NCBI GenBank assembly: GCA_034436015.1
Contig: DAOTWG010000006.1
Location: 1-64,000 of the forward strand
Direction: 5' to 3'
DNA from: DAOTVX01 sp034436015
GTDB lineage: Bacteria; Chloroflexota; Anaerolineae; Anaerolineales; Villigracilaceae
Length of the DNA: 64,000 nucleotides
Position numbers and translations under genes: made by a program. Below the pieces are notes generated by a model. The model saw only the letters and a program-made list of their open reading frames with translations, was not told where the DNA came from and ran no database searches. Below, piece after piece: positions 48,924-58,208 of the stretch (positions within the stretch are counted from its first letter, which is position 1; the number at the start of each line of letters is the position of its first letter).

Positions 48924-50096
48924 ATGAACAAGAAAACCGTTCGCGATATTGACCTAAAAGGCAAGCGTGTGCTGATGCGCGTGGATTTCAATGTGCCCAT
49001 GGAGAACGGTCAGGTGACCGACGATAAGCGCATTCGCGCCGCGCTGCCCACCATTCAGTACGTCTTGGATCAGGGTGCTTCGGTCATCCTCATGAGCCAT
49101 CTTGGCCGCCCAAAAGGCGGTCCGGACCCGGCCTTCAGCCTGAAACCGGTTGCCGATGTCCTGGCAGGATTGCTCGGTAGGCCGGTGCACATGGCGCCCG
49201 ATTGCGTTGGTCCGCAGGTGGAAACCATGGCCAAAGCGCTCAAGCCGGGCGAGGTGCTCATGCTGGAAAACACGCGCTTCCACCCCGGCGAAGAGAAGAA
49301 CGATCTTGAACTGGCAAAACAGATGGCTGCGCTTGGGGAGGTCTATATCAACGACGCCTTTGGCTCCGCCCACCGCGCCCATGCCTCGACCGAGGGCGTG
49401 GCGCGCTTCCTGCCGGCGGTAGCCGGGTTCCTCATGGAACAGGAACTCGAATACCTCGGACGCGCGACGGCCAACCCGGAACATCCCTATATTGCCATCC
49501 TGGGCGGGGCAAAAATCAGCGATAAAATCCTTGTCGTTGAGAATTTGCTGACCAAGTGTGATAAACTCATCATCGGCGGCGGCATGGCAAACACCTTTCT
49601 GGCTGCTAAAGGCTACAACATGCAGGATAGCCTAGTCGAAGAAGGCTCCATCGAAACGGCCAAAGCCCTGCTCGAAAAACACGGCGATAAGATCGTCCTT
49701 CCTGTGGACGCCATCATCGCCGACAAATTCGACGCGGAGGCCAACAGTCAGGTGGTGGACGTAGACAAGATTCCCGCCGGCTGGCGTATGCTCGACGTCG
49801 GCCCGAAGACGCTTGATCTCTACCGCCAGACCCTGGCCGGCGCCAAGCTCATCGTCTGGAACGGCCCGGTGGGCGTCTTCGAGTTCCCCAAGTTCGCCGA
49901 GGGGACGTTCGCTCTGGCGAAGATGCTGGCCGAAAGCGGCGCAACTACAGTCATCGGCGGCGGCGATAGCGCAAGCGCGGTCAAGAAGGCCGGCGTCGCC
50001 AAACAAATGACGCATGTTTCCACCGGCGGCGGCGCCTCTCTGGAGTTCCTAGAAGGCAAAGCATTGCCTGGAGTGGCTGCCCTGCTGGATAAGTAA
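48924..50096 (+). CDS. pgk: Phosphoglycerate kinase
   Basis: 390 residues. DFNVPMENGQVTDDKRI, LMSHLGRPKG, LENTRFHPGEE, NDAFGSAHRAH and the ATP site GGGDSASAVKKAG are all present. It makes ATP and 3-phosphoglycerate. Stand-alone, not fused with TpiA as in some bacteria. It is followed by a strong hairpin-T-run before tpiA. Confidence 0.97.
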   Translation: MNKKTVRDIDLKGKRVLMRVDFNVPMENGQVTDDKRIRAALPTIQYVLDQGASVILMSHLGRPKGGPDPAFSLKPVADVLAGLLGRPVHMAPDCVGPQVETMAKALKPGEVLMLENTRFHPGEEKNDLELAKQMAALGEVYINDAFGSAHRAHASTEGVARFLPAVAGFLMEQELEYLGRATANPEHPYIAILGGAKISDKILVVENLLTKCDKLIIGGGMANTFLAAKGYNMQDSLVEEGSIETAKALLEKHGDKIVLPVDAIIADKFDAEANSQVVDVDKIPAGWRMLDVGPKTLDLYRQTLAGAKLIVWNGPVGVFEFPKFAEGTFALAKMLAESGATTVIGGGDSASAVKKAGVAKQMTHVSTGGGASLEFLEGKALPGVAALLDK

Positions 50097-50118
50097 TTCC
50101 ATCTGCTTGTATCCTCGA

Positions 50119-50152
50119 CCTGCCTGCATCCTCGCGATGTAGGCAGGTTTTT
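50119..50152 (+). terminator. Terminator-like hairpin between pgk and tpiA
   Basis: CCTGCCTGCAT (50119-50129) pairs with ATGTAGGCAGG (50137-50147; one G-T pair), 7-nt loop, then five T (50148-50152). It lies within the cluster 26 nt before the tpiA ATG, so it could lower tpiA readthrough. Confidence 0.82.
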
Positions 50153-50177
50153 GAAAACATTTCCAGGAGTTTTCCCC

Positions 50178-50936
50178 ATGCGTATCCCTTTCGTTGCCGG
50201 CAACTGGAAAATGAACAAAACCGCTGCAGAGGCGCGCGCGTTGGTTACTGAAATGATTGCCGGTCTGAGCGCCGTGATAGGCGTCGAAAAAGTGCTCTGC
50301 CCACCCTTTACTTCGCTTGCCGTTGTGGCCACCCTCTTGCCAGGAACAGATATTGGCCTCGGCGCACAAAACATGCACTGGGAAGCCAAAGGCGCGTTCA
50401 CCGGCGAGATTGCGCCGGCCATGGTGGCCGAATTCTGCCAATACGTCATCCTTGGTCACTCCGAACGCCGCGCCTACTTTGGCGAGACAGATGAGACCGT
50501 TAATAAGAAGTTACTAGCGGCGCAAGCCGCCGGACTGACACCCATCATCTGCGTCGGCGAGACTCTAGCACAATATGAAGCCGGCCAAACGAACGAAATC
50601 GTGGGACGGCAAGTACGCACCGGTCTGCGAGGTCTTGACCCGACCTTTGCTTCAAAGCTGGTGATCGCCTACGAGCCGGTATGGGCGATCGGCACCGGCA
50701 AGGCTTCCACCGGCGAAAACGCGAACGCGGTCGTGCGCAACGTTATCCGCCCTGCCTTGGCCGAACTCTACGGAGCGGAGATCGCGCGCCAGGTGCGCGT
50801 GCTTTACGGCGGTTCCGTTGCTGCCGCAAACGCCGCGGAGTTCTTCGCCCAACCGGAGATAGACGGCGCCTTGGTAGGCGGCGCCAGCCTCAAAGCCGAG
50901 GAGTTCGTCGCCATTACCCACGCAGCGGCAGCTTGA
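50178..50936 (+). CDS. tpiA: Triosephosphate isomerase
   Basis: 252 residues from ATG 50178 (AGGAG 8 nt before). GNWKMNK with the catalytic Asn/Lys, QNMHWEAKGAFTGE, HSERR with catalytic His, YEPVWAIGTG with catalytic Glu and LYGGSV phosphate loop. Interconverts DHAP and G3P. Last gene of the glycolysis cluster, after a terminator-like hairpin. Confidence 0.97.
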   Translation: MRIPFVAGNWKMNKTAAEARALVTEMIAGLSAVIGVEKVLCPPFTSLAVVATLLPGTDIGLGAQNMHWEAKGAFTGEIAPAMVAEFCQYVILGHSERRAYFGETDETVNKKLLAAQAAGLTPIICVGETLAQYEAGQTNEIVGRQVRTGLRGLDPTFASKLVIAYEPVWAIGTGKASTGENANAVVRNVIRPALAELYGAEIARQVRVLYGGSVAAANAAEFFAQPEIDGALVGGASLKAEEFVAITHAAAA

Positions 50937-51002
50937 TCGCTTGTTTGTTTTCCTGAAAGGAGGAGATAAGTTGACGAAAGCTGTCTGATAAGCGGAGGCG
51001 GC

Positions 51003-51431
51003 ATGTTCCTGCTCGTTTTGATCGCCGCCATAGGGTTGAGCCCGATATGCGCCCTCTGCGTTCCTCTGCTCGGCGGGACGCTGGCCGGCTACCTGACAGG
51101 CGTGTTCGAGGGAGCCGTGCGTCCTAGCGAGGTAAACAAGCGCGGCGCGTTCGCCGGCTTGATTGCCGGAGGAATTGCGCTTCCCGGCAACCTCATCGCT
51201 TCCATAGCCAACTCCTTGCTTCTGCAAAATCCTCAATATCAGCCTTTCCACCGCCTACTGGGCATGCCGGTTATCGAGCCAGAAGTCGTCTGGGTCGCAC
51301 AACTCTGTCTGGCATGCATGGTTGGCCTGATGAACCTTTTGTTTTCCGCAGGGCTAGGATTCGCAGGTGGAGCCATTTGGTCTTCCAGCCACAGCGACCA
51401 ACCGCCGTTAAGCAACCCATCCATACAGTGA
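51003..51431 (+). CDS. Small integral membrane protein
   Basis: 142 residues with about four hydrophobic segments (LLVLIAAIGLSPICALCV, GLIAGGIALPGNLIASI, VGLMNLLFSAGLGFAGG). I do not recognise the family. Glycine-rich helices suggest a compact helical bundle. It is coupled to the next gene by a GTGA overlap, so the two may act together. Confidence 0.65.
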   Translation: MFLLVLIAAIGLSPICALCVPLLGGTLAGYLTGVFEGAVRPSEVNKRGAFAGLIAGGIALPGNLIASIANSLLLQNPQYQPFHRLLGMPVIEPEVVWVAQLCLACMVGLMNLLFSAGLGFAGGAIWSSSHSDQPPLSNPSIQ

Positions 51432-52201
51432 ATGACCATTTCCTACAAAGCATAGACGGCTTGTTCTGGTTCACCGTGCTCCTCGTGGCGTTGGTCTTGG
51501 TACAGCGAACGTTGCACCGCGAAATCCAGGCTTCCTTGTTGCTCCTGACTCGCCACCCAACGCTGACTCAAGCCCTTTTTGCCCTAATGTTCCTGCCCGG
51601 CATCTTCCTGCACGAGAGCAGTCATTTTCTGACGGCCAAATTGCTTGGCGTTCGCACCGGCCGATTTTCGATCATTCCTCAAGCACAACCGGATGGAAAA
51701 TTGCGATTAGGATACGTAGAAGCTGCCAGCGGCGGCGTCTTCCGCGACGCACTGATCGGCCTGGCGCCGCTTATCAGTGGTTGCTTATTCATCGCGTACG
51801 CGGCAATCTACCGTATGCACGTCTTGCCTTTATGGGATATGTTGCGCGCCGGGCAACTTTCGCTCTTTTGGCTCGGATTGCGGTTGCTACCTCAGACAAG
51901 CAGCGATTTCTGGCTCTGGTTCTACCTAACTATGGTGGTCAGCAGCACTATGTTGCCCTCTGCCTCCGACCGCCGGGCCTGGTTGCCAGTTGGAACGATG
52001 TTAGCCATCCTTATAGGTATCGCCCTGGCGGCCGGAGCGGGAGAATGGTTGTGGATACAACTTGCTCCTCTTTTCAATGCCTTCCTGCGCGCCTTGGCGT
52101 TGCTCTTCGGTTTGAGTGTGGTCATTCACCTTCTTTTCATCTTGCCGTTCGCTCTGCTCCACAAGACTCTTGCCAAAATTCTGCATATGGAAATACTATA
52201 A
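51428..52201 (+). CDS. Membrane protein with HESSH motif (M50-like metalloprotease candidate)
   Basis: 257 residues from GTG 51428 with six or more membrane segments. The motif FLHESSHFLTAKLLG carries HExxH at the end of a helix, like the first zinc site of site-2-type (M50) intramembrane proteases. A second-site NPDG/LDG-like motif is not obvious; there is a DFWLWF and a late SASD. It could be a relative rather than an active protease. It follows the small membrane protein with a 4-bp overlap. Confidence 0.6.
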   Translation: MNDHFLQSIDGLFWFTVLLVALVLVQRTLHREIQASLLLLTRHPTLTQALFALMFLPGIFLHESSHFLTAKLLGVRTGRFSIIPQAQPDGKLRLGYVEAASGGVFRDALIGLAPLISGCLFIAYAAIYRMHVLPLWDMLRAGQLSLFWLGLRLLPQTSSDFWLWFYLTMVVSSTMLPSASDRRAWLPVGTMLAILIGIALAAGAGEWLWIQLAPLFNAFLRALALLFGLSVVIHLLFILPFALLHKTLAKILHMEIL

Positions 52202-52226
52202 GTATTCTTGAGGAAAGGAACAAACA

Positions 52227-53390
52227 ATGTCCAGTCAGGTCTATTTCGGCTCAGCCAAACAAGCGCGCTTAGAGGCCAGAGAGACCTTGCCTGCCAAACT
52301 CGACTTAATTCTGGATCGCCTGCACTTGCGCGATCGGGTGCGAGGGGAACGGGTGCTCATCAAAATGCACACCTCCAACAACATCGGCTATTCCACCATT
52401 CACCCTGTATTTGTCCGCAAAGTGGTGCAGGCCGTCAAAGACGGCGGCGGTAAACCTTGCGTGGCAGACGTCTCCTGGGATACGGAAGGAGCAGAGCAAC
52501 GCGGCTATTCGCCCGATGTCTTGGGTTGTCCGGTATATCCCATTTCGGGCCCAGACGAAACATACTATTACGTTCACGAACGGCCCTACAAGAACATCCG
52601 CGAGTGGAAAGTAGCCGGTTTCGCACAGGATGCATCCTTTCTTGTCAACTTTGCCCATGTGAAAGGGCATCCTACCTGCGGTTTTGGCGGTGCGCTTAAG
52701 AATATCGCATTGGGCTGTATGGCCAGCGAGACGCGCAGCCAGATGCACGACGCCATGCACTTCGACCCATACTGGTTTCCAGAGAACTGCCCTGATCCGA
52801 AAACGACCATTCCAAGAGTGGCCGCATCCTGCCCCTTTGAAGCGATTGTCGAAGACCGTGATCGCCCCGGTTACATGCACTTGCACATTGAACAATGCAA
52901 TCAGTGCGGACGTTGTCTCCAAGTTGCCCCGCCCGGTAGCCTCAAGATTCAACCCGTCAATTTTCATACCTTTGCGGAAGCCTGCGCCATCGCGGTCAGT
53001 GAAGTGCTTTCCACCTTTGCACCGGGTAAGGCGGTGCACCTAAGCCTAGCAACGCACATGACACCGCTCTGCGACTGCTTTGGTTTCACAACTCTACCGA
53101 TTCTCCCCGACATCGGCATTTTCGGCTCCGATGACATCGTCGCCATTGACCAGGCTGCTCTTGACCTGATCGGCCAAACGCGGCTCATCGAGGAAAACAT
53201 CCCCTTGGCTATGGAAGTACACTACCGACAGGGACATCCTTTCCAACAATTACACGGACCCTATAAGGACCCCTACAAAATGACCGAGTACGCCGAACAA
53301 TACGGCGTGGGAAGCCGGGAATATGAGTTGATTGACGTTTTTCCGCTGGAGAAAGTGGAACGCTCGGCCCTTCCCTACACACCAGCCTGA
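52227..53390 (+). CDS. DUF362 protein with ferredoxin-like cysteines
   Basis: 387 residues. DUF362 domain through most of the length (VLIKMHTSNNIGYSTIHPVF, NFAHVKGHPTCGFGGALKNI, PDIGIFGSDDIVAIDQAALD). In the middle a bacterial-ferredoxin-like insert reads CNQCGRCLQVAPPGSL: three Cys of a CxxCxxCxxxC set are there, but the fourth is Ala-Pro. A further Cys in AASCPFEAIV could supply it. Probably a cytoplasmic redox protein; function unknown. It follows the membrane genes by 25 bases. Confidence 0.82.
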   Translation: MSSQVYFGSAKQARLEARETLPAKLDLILDRLHLRDRVRGERVLIKMHTSNNIGYSTIHPVFVRKVVQAVKDGGGKPCVADVSWDTEGAEQRGYSPDVLGCPVYPISGPDETYYYVHERPYKNIREWKVAGFAQDASFLVNFAHVKGHPTCGFGGALKNIALGCMASETRSQMHDAMHFDPYWFPENCPDPKTTIPRVAASCPFEAIVEDRDRPGYMHLHIEQCNQCGRCLQVAPPGSLKIQPVNFHTFAEACAIAVSEVLSTFAPGKAVHLSLATHMTPLCDCFGFTTLPILPDIGIFGSDDIVAIDQAALDLIGQTRLIEENIPLAMEVHYRQGHPFQQLHGPYKDPYKMTEYAEQYGVGSREYELIDVFPLEKVERSALPYTPA

Positions 53391-53981
53391 AACCAGCCGC
53401 AGAACATGACCGAACGAACGGATGAGCCGCTAAAACGCCGGCGACACAAAGGCGTCCATAGCCTCCCATAAGACGGCACAACGCCAGAGTTCTCTCCCTG
53501 TTTGCCGTTAGCCGTTTCCCAATCAGTAAACATCCGGCATCTATTGAGTAAGGTCATAGCGCTTCCTAATGAAGCCGGGACTCTCCGAGTCCAGCGGCTA
53601 GGAAACGCCGGCGAAAAAGGCAATGAGAGCAACGGACGCGCACTCATCCCAAGAAAACAGCCTAGAGAGCGCGACTCTCTCGTCTCGTTCGTGCCCACCC
53701 CGCTTTCCTGTTTTTTTACCGTTCTGCGCGCTGCGAGGAAATACTGCCCCGGAGAACGGCGAATCCAGAGAGAGCAGTATCCGGCCAACCGAATCGCAGA
53801 GTTGGCGGGATGATTTGTACAGAGGTCCACATACTCCTATACGCAAAGCCTTCAAAACCTAACAGTCGTGCTATAATCGCCATACATCCTTCATGTTACA
53901 CGTTTCTTGGCATGGGTCTCTGTTCTTGTCTTCCACCGCTGCGGCTCGACACGTCTTGTACACTTCTGGCCGGGGTATCTT
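53391..53981. other. Gene-free region, mostly unexplained
   Basis: 590 bases with no believable coding frame on either strand. A 12-bp sequence occurs twice (53433-53444 and 53603-53614). A TATAAT at 53872-53877 may serve the downstream regulator gene, which starts about 105 nt later, leaving a long leader. No tRNA or known small RNA is recognised. Confidence 0.5.
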
Positions 53982-55151
53982 ATGAGCAATAGCGCAGAAA
54001 AAATCCTCCTTGTCGAAAACGATCCGGACATCAGCGATCTGATCGCTCGCCAGGCCTTGCAGCCGGCAGGCTATCATGTGGAGGTCGTTGGGGATGCCGG
54101 CAGCGCCATTCAGCGAGCAGTCCAGTTTGCTCCCGACTTGATTATTGCCGACATCAACCTGCCCGATCTGAGCGGGAAGGATCTCATCGTAGCCCTGAGC
54201 TCGCAAGGAGTAGAAACGCCCCTCATCGTCCTCGCCAGCGAAGGAGAGGAGGAAGCAATTATTCAGGCATTTCGTCTTGGCGCGACCGATTACCTCCTCT
54301 GGCCGGCGCGTGAGGCGGAGGTGGTAGCGGCTGCCGAGCGCGCCCTCAAGCAGGTACGCGAGAGTCGCGCCCGCCAACGCCTTGACCGGCAGTTGAAGGA
54401 AGCCAATCAAGAATTGCAACGCCGAGTGCGCGAGTTGACTACCCTCTTCGCCGTTGGAAAGGCCGTCATCTCCATTACAGACCAGCGCCTGCTGTTCGAC
54501 AAGATCGTGGAAGGGATGGTACATGTCGCCGAGGCCGATTTTGGCTGGTTGCTCTTGCGCGATGAGAAAACAAAGACGTTCCTCCTGACCGCTTACCGCA
54601 ATCTGCCGCCAGCCTGGGCGCGCAAAGTTGGTCGTCCTCTGGATGACGGAATCAGTTCCCTGGTCGGCATCTCTGGCGAAACGCTCGCCATCAATGGCGA
54701 ACCTTTGAAACGATTCAAGGTCGCAACACTGGGTCAGGCCGCGGTGGTCGTTCCTCTTAAGGTCCAACAGGAGGTCATCGGCCTGTTGGTCGTTGTACGC
54801 AAAGCGAACAAGCCTTTCGACCGCAACACCCAAACGTTGCTGGAAGCAGTGGCCGATTATGCTTCCATTTCGCTGGTCAATGCTCGCCTCTTCCGCGCCT
54901 TACAGGAAACCGCCGAGGCGGCTCAGGCGGGCGAACATCGCAAACGCGAACAGCTGACTCGCCTGCGCAACGACCTACAAAGCCGCATCCAGGCCGTCCT
55001 CTATCCGCTCGAACTCCTGCTCAGCGGCAAGATGGGCATGGTAACCGAAGAACAATTGAAGGCGATGGAATCCATGCGCACGACGCTGCAAGGCATGATT
55101 CAACTTATCGCTTCTGAAAGCCCATCGCAACCAACTTCTGGGGTAAAATAG
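53982..55151 (+). CDS. Response regulator with GAF domain
   Basis: 389 residues from ATG 53982. Receiver at 6-120 (LLVENDPDISD, phospho-site LIIADINLPDLSG), a coiled linker, GAF at about 150-320 (TLFAVGKAVISITDQRLL onward), and a C-terminal helical pair resembling a HisKA dimerization region without a usable His or an ATPase domain. The next gene, 10 nt away, is a histidine kinase, so this protein is its likely partner. Confidence 0.88.
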   Translation: MSNSAEKILLVENDPDISDLIARQALQPAGYHVEVVGDAGSAIQRAVQFAPDLIIADINLPDLSGKDLIVALSSQGVETPLIVLASEGEEEAIIQAFRLGATDYLLWPAREAEVVAAAERALKQVRESRARQRLDRQLKEANQELQRRVRELTTLFAVGKAVISITDQRLLFDKIVEGMVHVAEADFGWLLLRDEKTKTFLLTAYRNLPPAWARKVGRPLDDGISSLVGISGETLAINGEPLKRFKVATLGQAAVVVPLKVQQEVIGLLVVVRKANKPFDRNTQTLLEAVADYASISLVNARLFRALQETAEAAQAGEHRKREQLTRLRNDLQSRIQAVLYPLELLLSGKMGMVTEEQLKAMESMRTTLQGMIQLIASESPSQPTSGVK

Positions 55152-55161
55152 AAATTGACCT

Positions 55162-56637
55162 ATGCCCAAGTCTGACCTCGTACTTCTGGCCCTCGACGAC
55201 GCGCAAGTCTTGCCCATGTTTGAGCGCGCCCTGGCCGCCGGCTCCTATAAGGTAGCCGTCGCGGAAAATCGCGCTGCCCTCGAGAAAGTCCTCCTGGAAA
55301 CTTCGCCCGCGCTGGTCATCCTCAGCGAAACGTTTGATGGAGACAACGGCCTGCACATCGCCGATCACCTGTTGGAGCGCTTTCCCACGATGCCTATCAT
55401 CCTGTTCTGTGGACAAGCGTCGTCCGCAACCCTCAAAAAGGCGTTGGAGGCGGGGGTAAGCGACGTTATCTCCCCGCCCTTACGCGTGCCAGAGATTACC
55501 CAAAGCGTGGAAACCAGCCTGCGGCGAGCGCAGCGCATCGGCGACTGGACTCGTCGCGAAGTACGACGCACCACCGCCTCGCTGCAACAGCGGTTAAACG
55601 AGCTCCTCAAACTAGAAACCGTCATCGAGCATATCGAGGATGGGGTAATGATTTTGGATGACCAATTGCGCATCCTTCTCCTCAACCCTGCCATGCGACG
55701 CGCCTTCGGTCTATGGGATGAAGGATATCAGGGCAAATCCGTCCTGGATGTCATCCCGCATCCCGATCTGCGCGCTCTGTTGACCGGCGGCAGCACGACC
55801 ATGCCCCACCATGAAATTGTATTCGATGATGGACGAGTGTACCACGCGCAGCACACAACGATCCCCAACATAGGCAGCGCCATCACCACCCAAGACATCA
55901 CCTATCTACGCCAGATAGATCGCCTGAAGAGCGAGTTCATAAACACCATCTCGCATGACTTACGCTCTCCTCTGACCGCCGTGCTCGGCTACGTGGAATT
56001 GCTGGGCCGGGTCGGAACGCTCAATGACGCCCAGCGCGAATTTGTACAACGCGTGCAGACCAGCATCCAGAACATCACCGCCCTGGTCAACGATCTACTC
56101 GAACTCGGGCGGATTGAGGCTGGCGTGGATATGCAGAAGGAACTGCTGCCCCTCGACAGTCTTGTGCAACTGGCAGTCGAAACGTACGATTCCATTGCAG
56201 TAGAGAAGGGATTGCGCTTACAACTATCCCTGCCGCCTGATGGCCGGGCCATCGAAATGCGCGGCGACCCTATCCGCCTGCGCCAAATGCTCGACAATCT
56301 ACTGAACAACGCAATCAAGTACACGCCAGAGGGAGGGGAAATTACAGTAGAACTGGAAAAGCAAAACGGCCAGGTTATCCTGCGCATTTCGGACACAGGC
56401 CCCGGCATCCCGCCAGCCGATCAACAGCACATCTTCGAGAAGTTTTACCGCGCCACAAATGTTCCGAAAGGAGTAGGGGGATCCGGACTCGGGCTGGCCA
56501 TCGTCAAATCCATCGTAGATAGCCATCACGGGCGCATCTGGGTTGAATCCACGCTGGGAAAGGGTTCCACCTTTGTCGTGGTTTTGCCCACTTATCAAAA
56601 TGACGCCACACCGGCCACCCCCAAACCCAGTGGATAA
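55162..56637 (+). CDS. Histidine kinase with pseudo-receiver and PAS domains
   Basis: 491 residues. Residues 5-120 fold like a receiver but read LVILSETFDGDNG at the phospho-site, with Ser for Asp, so it probably cannot be phosphorylated. A PAS domain follows (about 150-250), then HisKA with the His in NTISHDLRSPLTAV, and HATPase_c (NLLNNAIKYTPEGG, SDTGPGIP, GSGLGLAIVKSI). No membrane helices. It is co-transcribed with the REC-GAF gene and converges with pyrFE. Confidence 0.9.
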   Translation: MPKSDLVLLALDDAQVLPMFERALAAGSYKVAVAENRAALEKVLLETSPALVILSETFDGDNGLHIADHLLERFPTMPIILFCGQASSATLKKALEAGVSDVISPPLRVPEITQSVETSLRRAQRIGDWTRREVRRTTASLQQRLNELLKLETVIEHIEDGVMILDDQLRILLLNPAMRRAFGLWDEGYQGKSVLDVIPHPDLRALLTGGSTTMPHHEIVFDDGRVYHAQHTTIPNIGSAITTQDITYLRQIDRLKSEFINTISHDLRSPLTAVLGYVELLGRVGTLNDAQREFVQRVQTSIQNITALVNDLLELGRIEAGVDMQKELLPLDSLVQLAVETYDSIAVEKGLRLQLSLPPDGRAIEMRGDPIRLRQMLDNLLNNAIKYTPEGGEITVELEKQNGQVILRISDTGPGIPPADQQHIFEKFYRATNVPKGVGGSGLGLAIVKSIVDSHHGRIWVESTLGKGSTFVVVLPTYQNDATPATPKPSG

Positions 56638-56655
56638 CCCCGCAACTTCTTATGG

Positions 56656-58158
56656 TCAGGCATGGCTGATTGCCAGAAATGCTCGCGTCGCCCTGATCGC
56701 TTCTTGTTCAACCTTTCCCGTCCTTTCCAAGTAATCGAGCAATTCGCTCAGGGTCAACACCGCGTGGAGACGGCAACCTGCCGCCTCCAGCGCCTCCTTG
56801 GCGCCGGACTGACGGTCAACCAACACCACAATATCCTTGACTCGCAGACCGGCGTTCGTTAACTTCTCCATTGCCTCAAACTTGCTACCGCCGGTGGTGG
56901 CCAGATCGTCAATCACAACCGCCGTTTCTCCGGGGTGATATATTCCCTCGATCTCCGCTCGGGTTCCGTATTCTTTGACCTCCTTGCGCGGATAAATCAA
57001 CGGATAGTTGCCCTGCAAACCGATTGCCGTAGCAATGGGGATAGCCGCATAGGGAAGCGCTGCCAGCCGGTCGAAAGTCAAGCGTCGCAAAATGGGGAGA
57101 TAGGCAGCCGCAACCTGCTTCAGCAAGCGCGGATACGAAACGAGTTGACGCAGGTCAACATAAATCGGCGACTTCAAGCCTGATTTCAGGGTAAATTCGC
57201 CGAACTTAATACAGCCGGCCTCTAACAGCCCGTCCGCAATCTCAACGGAAAATGGAGGAGAGACAGGAGAAAGAGAGAGAGATTCCTCGCGCTCCCTCCG
57301 TTCGCGGAGAATCGTTTCCGTCGCTGTTTGAATCCTATCCCGCCATTCCCTGGCCGCTTGCGCCGCGTCTTCGGCCCGAGAGATAGCACGCGAGATATTG
57401 ACAAGCATCCCCTTCCCATCCGAACGCAGACCGGCGCGCAACGCCCGCTCCAACTCCCCTCCCTGCATTCCCACCCCCGGAACGAGGAACCACAAGTCCG
57501 GCGCCGCCGCGCGGACGCGAGCAATCGCGTCGGGATACGTCGCGCCAACCACCAGACCAATATTCCCGGTTGTATTCCAGGATTGCGCCAAGCGAGCAAC
57601 ATATTCATAAAGAGGAACCGCCGACCCTTCACTATCGGCCTCCCTTTGCTGTCTCACGTCCCCTGGTACGATCATCCTATCCTGCAAATCGGCCGATCCA
57701 GAATTGCTTGTCTTGCACAGCAGGAACACGCCCTTGGCCGGATAACCGAGAAACGGCTCGATAGAATCGCGCCCAAGATAGGGGTTGAGAGTAATGGCAT
57801 CGGCGCCAAGAATCTCAAACGCCGCTCGTGCGTAGGACTCGGCGGTAGACGCAATATCGCCACGTTTGGCGTCAAGAAGAACGGGTATATTCGCTCCCAA
57901 GCGGACGCTCTCCTCCCGAATCCCGGCGATGACCTTCTGGAGCGCCATCCACCCCTCCGCGCCAAAAGCCTCAAAGAAAGCGATATTGGGCTTGAAGACC
58001 GCTGCGTAAGGCGCAGTCTTCCGGACAATGTCCAGGCAAAGTTCCCACGCCGCCTGAGCCGTAGGCGCCCTCAGGTCCGCAAGATGAGGGTCAAGCCCCA
58101 CACATAAGGAGGAGCCAGCATCGGCGCGCTTCGCAAGAAGGGAGAAAAAAGTGTCCAT
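56656..58158 (-). CDS. Fused orotidine-5'-phosphate decarboxylase and orotate phosphoribosyltransferase
   Basis: 500 residues. Residues 1-275 are a type 2 OMP decarboxylase (VGLDPHL, FKPNIAFFEAFG, catalytic DAKRGDIASTA with Lys98, PGVGMQGG). Residues 305-490 are an OPRTase (FGEFTLKSGLKSPIYVDLR, PIATAIGL, PRKEVKEYGTRA, PRPP loop VVIDDLATTGG). The order PyrF-PyrE is the reverse of the animal UMP synthase. A charged linker (RERREREESLSLS) joins them. It performs the last two steps of UMP synthesis and follows pyrB by 50 bases. Confidence 0.95.
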   Translation of the reverse strand: MDTFFSLLAKRADAGSSLCVGLDPHLADLRAPTAQAAWELCLDIVRKTAPYAAVFKPNIAFFEAFGAEGWMALQKVIAGIREESVRLGANIPVLLDAKRGDIASTAESYARAAFEILGADAITLNPYLGRDSIEPFLGYPAKGVFLLCKTSNSGSADLQDRMIVPGDVRQQREADSEGSAVPLYEYVARLAQSWNTTGNIGLVVGATYPDAIARVRAAAPDLWFLVPGVGMQGGELERALRAGLRSDGKGMLVNISRAISRAEDAAQAAREWRDRIQTATETILRERREREESLSLSPVSPPFSVEIADGLLEAGCIKFGEFTLKSGLKSPIYVDLRQLVSYPRLLKQVAAAYLPILRRLTFDRLAALPYAAIPIATAIGLQGNYPLIYPRKEVKEYGTRAEIEGIYHPGETAVVIDDLATTGGSKFEAMEKLTNAGLRVKDIVVLVDRQSGAKEALEAAGCRLHAVLTLSELLDYLERTGKVEQEAIRATRAFLAISHA

Positions 58159-58208
58159 ACAGCTTTACTTGAAGTGACGTCAAACGTTCCCCGTGAGGCG
58201 ATATACCC

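Noticed and set aside
53375..53830. 151-codon minus-strand frame in the gap after the DUF362 gene
   Set aside because: The translation has no recognisable motif, composition is atypical, and it overlaps the end of the DUF362 gene.
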